Assembly: GCF_000426505.1 (NCBI RefSeq)
Contig: NZ_AUFM01000011.1
Location: forward strand, 1,798,001-1,862,000
Direction of reading: 5' to 3'
DNA length: 64,000 nt
From: Nisaea denitrificans DSM 18348
GTDB taxonomy: Bacteria > Pseudomonadota > Alphaproteobacteria > Thalassobaculales > Thalassobaculaceae
A model generated the notes under the pieces. It did no database searches. It saw nothing but the letters and a program-made list of their open reading frames with translations, and had not been told where the DNA came from. How positions within the stretch are numbered: position 1 is the first letter of the stretch; each line of letters begins with the position of its first letter. Shown here in pieces: positions 60,807-64,000 of this stretch. The translations under genes and the position numbers were made by a program.

Positions 60807-61355
60807 ATGACCCGACTTCAGTTTCCCGCCTCGATCGACGACGCCCCCGCCGCTGCACAGCCCTTCCTGCAAGGAGTGGAAAAGATGCTTGGCAGCGTTC
60901 CGAACCTCTTCCGTTTGACCGCTAACAGCCCAGCCTCCCTCGAAGGCTTTCTGGGCCTCAACGGTGCCCTTGCGAAAGGAGCGCTCAAACCACAGACGCG
61001 GGAGCGGATCGCGCTTGCCGTCGCACAGATCAACGGCTGCGCCTATTGCCTCTCGGCCCATACCTATCTCGCCAGGAACCTCGCCCAGCTCGATGATGCG
61101 GAGATCGCCGCAAACCGCGCAGGGTCCTCCAGTGACCCAAAAGCCGATGCGGCAATTCGTTTCGCCGTGGCTCTGGTTAACCAGCGCGGTCATGTGAGCG
61201 ACGACGACGTATCGGCTGTCCGAGCCGCTGGATACAGCGACGGCGAGCTCGTTGAAATCGTGGCGCATGTCGCCCTGAACACGCTGACCAACTACCTCAA
61301 CGAAGCGTTCAGCACGCCGATCGACTTTCCGGCCGTCAACGCAAACGCCGCCTGA
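60807..61355 (+). CDS. carboxymuconolactone decarboxylase / AhpD-like protein
   Basis: A 182-residue protein with the AhpD fold: [16 protein letters not shown] contains the redox pair Cys78-x-x-Cys81 with His85, the motif of AhpD alkylhydroperoxidases. AAGGAG precedes two ATGs; 60807 is chosen for spacing. It is first of a TetR-controlled plus-strand series, which suits peroxide or electrophile detoxification. Confidence 0.92.
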   Translation: MTRLQFPASIDDAPAAAQPFLQGVEKMLGSVPNLFRLTANSPASLEGFLGLNGALAKGALKPQTRERIALAVAQINGCAYCLSAHTYLARNLAQLDDAEIAANRAGSSSDPKADAAIRFAVALVNQRGHVSDDDVSAVRAAGYSDGELVEIVAHVALNTLTNYLNEAFSTPIDFPAVNANAA

Positions 61356-61392
61356 CGGAACATCTTTTTCAGCCAGTCACAGGAGGCAATCA

Positions 61393-61857
61393 ATGAGCCG
61401 CCCACCCTTTCCCCCATTCAACGAGGAGACGGCCGCATTAAAGGTGCGGAAGGCCGAAGATGCCTGGAACGGCCAATCTCCAGAGCAAGTGGCGCTTGCC
61501 TATACGCCAGATAGCCGATGGCGAAACCGGGCGGAGACCTTCGAGGGGCGTGACCGAATTGTAGAATTCCTGACTCGGAAATGGTCGCGCGAGTTCGACT
61601 ACCGTCTCATCAAGGAATTGTGGGCGTTTCAAGACAACCGCATCGCGGTCCGCTTCGCCTACGAGTATCGCGACGACAGTGGTTTCTGGTTCCGGGCCTA
61701 TGGCAATGAGAACTGGGAGTTCGCACCCGATGGACTGATGCGGCAACGGATCGCATCCATCAATGAGCTGCCGATCAGCGAGTCCCAGCGGCTGTTCAGG
61801 TGGCGGCAAGGGCCACGACCCCAAGACTACGCCGGGCTCTCGACACTGAGACTCTAG
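61393..61857 (+). CDS. DUF1348 (SnoaL/NTF2-fold) protein
   Basis: A 154-residue NTF2-like protein: [82 protein letters not shown]. This pattern is diagnostic of DUF1348, which lacks a proven activity. AGGAGG precedes the ATG. Same strand as the AhpD-like gene, 37 bases on; probably in one transcript under TetR control. Confidence 0.88.
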   Translation: MSRPPFPPFNEETAALKVRKAEDAWNGQSPEQVALAYTPDSRWRNRAETFEGRDRIVEFLTRKWSREFDYRLIKELWAFQDNRIAVRFAYEYRDDSGFWFRAYGNENWEFAPDGLMRQRIASINELPISESQRLFRWRQGPRPQDYAGLSTLRL

Positions 61858-62037
61858 CCAAGACTTCAGATCCGGCCGCGTAGCAACGGCCTACCAGAAA
61901 TATCGATCTCCCAATCCGCCGCGGACGAACCTCGCCCGCGAACGGGATGGGTTTGTCCGGCGACAACCGCCGGTTTCTTCAGCCGGCCGGTGCGGTGTGC
62001 TGCCTCCCTGGCCAGATCACAAACAAGGAGTTCAGAT

Positions 62038-62892
62038 ATGAACAGCAAGCACGATCACAACTGTGGTTGCGACATCACCCATGAACATGTCGATTTGGCA
62101 CGTCGCCGTCTGTTGGCCGGCGCCGCAGGAGCTACTGTTGTCGGTGCCGTCGGTGCCAGCAGCACCGCATTGGCAGCCACCGAGCAGGCACGCGCCACCT
62201 ACGCCGATCCGGAGAACCCGGGCCTACCCCAGATCGATATGACCATCGAACCAGGTCGAACCGCCCTTGTCGTGACGGACCCTCAGATCGATTTCCTCTC
62301 GGAAAAAGGCGTCACCTGGGGGGTCGTCGGCGAAAGCGTCACCGAACAGGGAACGGTCGATAACATCGAGCGCCTGTTCATCGCCGCGAAGTCGGCTGGC
62401 ATACCGGTGTTCATCTCCCCTCACTACTACTACCCGCATGATCACAAGTGGCAATTCGAGGGCACGCTGGAAAAGACCATGCACTCGATCGGGATGTTTG
62501 ACCGGCTCGGCCCGCTGAACCTGGAAAACTTCGAAGGATCCGGCGCCGACTGGATGCCCCAGTACAAGAAGTACATCGAAGATGGCGAGACAACCGTCTG
62601 CTCGCCGCACAAGGTTTATAGCCCGGCGCAGAACGACCTCAATCTTCAGCTTCGCAAGCGCCGGATCGACAAGGTGATCCTCGCCGGCATGTCGGCGAAC
62701 CTCTGCACTCAAGCGCACCTCTATGACCTTCTCGAACTTGGCTACGAAGTCGCCGTCGTCCGCGATGCGACAGCGGGCGCAAAAGTCCCGGAAGGAGACG
62801 GCTACCTCGCCGCCATCATCAACTTCCGAATGGTGGCGAATGCTGTCTGGTGGACGGATGACGCCGTCAAGCGGATGACCAACGGCAGCTAA
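62038..62892 (+). CDS. exported isochorismatase-like cysteine hydrolase
   Basis: A 284-residue protein starting at the ATG after AAGGAGTTCAGAT. A twin-arginine leader (LARRRLLAGAAGATVVGAVGA) is preceded by the unusual HDHNCGCDITHEH segment. The body is an isochorismatase fold with the triad Asp (ALVVTDPQIDFL), Lys192 and Cys223 (SANLCTQAH). Relatives hydrolyse amides, ureas or oxidised nicotinamide-type compounds. Export would put it outside the cytoplasm. Confidence 0.85.
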   Translation: MNSKHDHNCGCDITHEHVDLARRRLLAGAAGATVVGAVGASSTALAATEQARATYADPENPGLPQIDMTIEPGRTALVVTDPQIDFLSEKGVTWGVVGESVTEQGTVDNIERLFIAAKSAGIPVFISPHYYYPHDHKWQFEGTLEKTMHSIGMFDRLGPLNLENFEGSGADWMPQYKKYIEDGETTVCSPHKVYSPAQNDLNLQLRKRRIDKVILAGMSANLCTQAHLYDLLELGYEVAVVRDATAGAKVPEGDGYLAAIINFRMVANAVWWTDDAVKRMTNGS

Positions 62893-62897
62893 ACCAC

Positions 62898-62926
62898 GCC
62901 GGCGCCGATACTTCCCCGGCGCCGGC
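62898..62926 (+). terminator. strong hairpin between hydrolase and YHS genes
   Basis: Perfect 9-bp stem GCCGGCGCC/GGCGCCGGC with an 11-base loop, 6 bases after the hydrolase stop. There is no T-run, so it may reduce rather than stop read-through to the YHS gene. Confidence 0.5.
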
Positions 62927-62976
62927 CCTTCCCCTGCACAAGCACGTCCAAAACGATCACAAGAAGGAACAGTAAG

Positions 62977-63477
62977 ATGATTCGGAGACAAACGGTCCTG
63001 GCCTACGCCACAGCCGCAACAATCTTCTACGGCCTGGCACTCTACGCGTCAGCGGCGTATGCGGCTGACGAATACAATGTGTCGAACGGCCTGACGCTGA
63101 CCGGCAATCCGCTCGGAGTCCATGGCTTCGATCCAACGTCGCTATTTGGTGGAGAGGCAGCGAGACTCGGTTCCGCCGACTTCACGGCCGCGCATGACGG
63201 CGTCGACTACTACTTCGCCTCGGCCAAGACACGAGATCGCTTCAAGAACGACCCGCAGGCCTTTCTGCCGCAGTACGGAGGCTTTTGCGCACTTGGCGTC
63301 TCGCTCGGCAAGAAGCTGGACGGAGACGTCCGCTATGCCGACATCGTCGATGGCAAGCTCTATCTCTTCGTCAACGAGGCGATTTTCCAGAAGTACCTCG
63401 AAAACAAAGAGGCGGTCCTGGCCGGAGCCAAGGAGACCTGGCCAAAGATCCGTACCGCTGCGGTAGACGCGCTCTAG
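62977..63477 (+). CDS. exported YHS domain protein
   Basis: A 166-residue protein with signal peptide (to about AYAADE) and a YHS fold: NPLGVHGFDPTSLFGGEAARLGSADFTAAHDGVDYYFASAKTRDRFKNDPQAFLPQYGGFCALGVSLGKKLDGD. The Cys and His of YHS domains suggest metal binding. AAGGAA precedes the ATG. Last of the TetR-linked plus-strand series, followed by a stem-loop. Confidence 0.88.
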   Translation: MIRRQTVLAYATAATIFYGLALYASAAYAADEYNVSNGLTLTGNPLGVHGFDPTSLFGGEAARLGSADFTAAHDGVDYYFASAKTRDRFKNDPQAFLPQYGGFCALGVSLGKKLDGDVRYADIVDGKLYLFVNEAIFQKYLENKEAVLAGAKETWPKIRTAAVDAL

Positions 63478-63509
63478 GCCGCGAAGCCGGCAGCTCAAGT
63501 CGGAGCCAC

Positions 63510-63547
63510 GGGGGTCCACCCAATCGAATGCAGACTGGTGGATCCCC
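63510..63547 (+). terminator. stem-loop after the YHS gene
   Basis: GGGGGTCCACC (63510-63520) pairs with GGTGGATCCCC (63537-63547) as an 11-bp stem with one G-U pair and a 16-base loop. No T-run. Probably the 3' boundary of the cluster. Confidence 0.55.
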
Positions 63548-63637
63548 AGCCGGCTGCTCCAACACGGACTGCGCCTGAAGCCTTTGCTGCCTAGATTACG
63601 GGATGAGCCACCGGACCGGTTCTAGGCCCTATTGGCT

Positions 63638-64000
63638 TCATTGACAGGGAGACAACAAATCCACTGTCCGGACCGGCGGGATTGGCCAGAGGTCGGCGCC
63701 CGGCTGTTCGTTCCAATGCTGATGGTTCAGCACCTGGCCTGCCCGTCGCGCCTCGGCGACCAGATCGAGGTTGATTTCAGTGAGCAGCAGCATGTCCTCG
63801 TCGAACCGGCCTTCGGCGACAATGCCTGTTTCCGGAAAGCCGATATCGGGCGGGCCGTAGACACCGGCGACGCCGCGATTGATATCGACGGACGGCGACC
63901 AGGGCGCCTTGCCGACGGTCGGACTGACGACAGCGTAACACTGGCTTTCCAGCGCCCGGGCCATGGCGCCGACACGGACCCGGCCATGCCCGCGCAAGGT
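63638..64000 (-). CDS. carbon-nitrogen (nitrilase) family hydrolase, C-terminal part
   Basis: The gene enters from the right edge; only the last 120 or so residues are present. Seen: ARALESQCYAVVSPTVG, APWSPSVDINRGVAGVYGPPDIGFPETGIVAEG, and the closing strands to NHQHWNEQ. This matches the C-terminal half of the carbon-nitrogen hydrolase superfamily, which cleaves amides and nitriles with Glu-Lys-Cys; the catalytic residues lie outside the window. Confidence 0.85.
   Translation of the reverse strand, partial: TLRGHGRVRVGAMARALESQCYAVVSPTVGKAPWSPSVDINRGVAGVYGPPDIGFPETGIVAEGRFDEDMLLLTEINLDLVAEARRAGQVLNHQHWNEQPGADLWPIPPVRTVDLLSPCQ

Noticed and set aside
1-64000. CRISPR arrays
   Set aside because: No set of regularly spaced direct repeats with unique spacers was seen; the only array-like repeats (40.6 and 41.15 kb) are short and irregular.
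1-64000. tRNA or rRNA genes
   Set aside because: I saw no cloverleaf with a TTCGANTC-like arm in any intergenic region, nor rRNA sequence; a covariance search would be decisive.

Overview
The window is a GC-rich (about 60 percent by eye) chromosomal segment of a free-living alphaproteobacterium. The main clues are a MipZ division-site ATPase, a phasin (polyhydroxyalkanoate granule protein), adjacent ClpS and ClpA, a uvrC-pgsA-mob/moe/moa block, and flagellar, TauD-type and BenE-type genes. Gene content and style fit a marine Rhodospirillales-like lineage, but this is inference; there is no rRNA or tRNA gene to settle it. Almost all of the sequence is coding. I saw no CRISPR array, prophage, IS transposase or tRNA.

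Layout. 1-7.1 kb: a RidA tail, a FemAB-like acyltransferase, a 62-residue orphan, clpS-clpA, a phasin and a D,D-carboxypeptidase with a SPOR domain. 7.1-12.3 kb: one long minus-strand run, VWA protein - J-domain protein - galU - ugd - phosphomannomutase, which makes UDP-glucose, UDP-glucuronate and mannose/glucose phosphates for envelope polysaccharide. 12.4-14.3 kb: GNAT, VOC and mipZ. 15.1-20.3 kb: a three-gene envelope exporter (MMPL/RND permease, LolA-like periplasmic carrier, outer-membrane barrel) divergent from a TetR gene with a candidate operator between them. 20.3-31.4 kb: mixed metabolism (PuuE-like deacetylase, epimerase, aminotransferase, a TauD-type dioxygenase, CIA30, TrhO, GST, DapA-like lyase) and a membrane-protein/XRE-regulator pair with three ATGTAAA half-sites. 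31.5-36.3 kb: a copper-resistance operon (novel small secreted protein, cupredoxin, copA, copB) read from a CueR-type promoter whose start point lies almost on the first ATG. 36.4-39.7 kb: SDR, isolated fliG, MFS.

39.7-42.3 kb is the most foreign-looking part: a ParDE toxin-antitoxin pair, a decayed HigA-like antitoxin, a small membrane protein and a strongly AT-rich DUF2971 gene. The last two genes are each followed by a short array of a GTGTCCC-type repeat. 42.3-52.6 kb returns to core genes: uvrB, Ca/Na antiporter, folB with a pteridine-reductase-like SDR, uvrC (with two DnaA boxes upstream), pgsA, mobB, moeA, moaD, moaE. 52.6-58.7 kb holds a gntR-benE pair, a moaE ghost just beyond it, a ParB/sulfiredoxin-like protein, an lrgAB-type pair and two tandem DMT transporters. 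58.8-64 kb: argC, a 14-codon micro-ORF with a very strong ribosome site, then a TetR-controlled cluster (AhpD-like protein, DUF1348, exported isochorismatase-like hydrolase, YHS protein) with two AGACAG-nn-CTGTCT operators, and the end of a nitrilase-family gene.

The best candidates for something undescribed are the MMPL/LolA-like/barrel exporter, the repeat-bounded DUF2971/membrane-protein island, the copper operon with its leaderless-looking first gene, and the TetR-controlled cluster with its exported hydrolase. All functions are read from sequence patterns; no database search was run.
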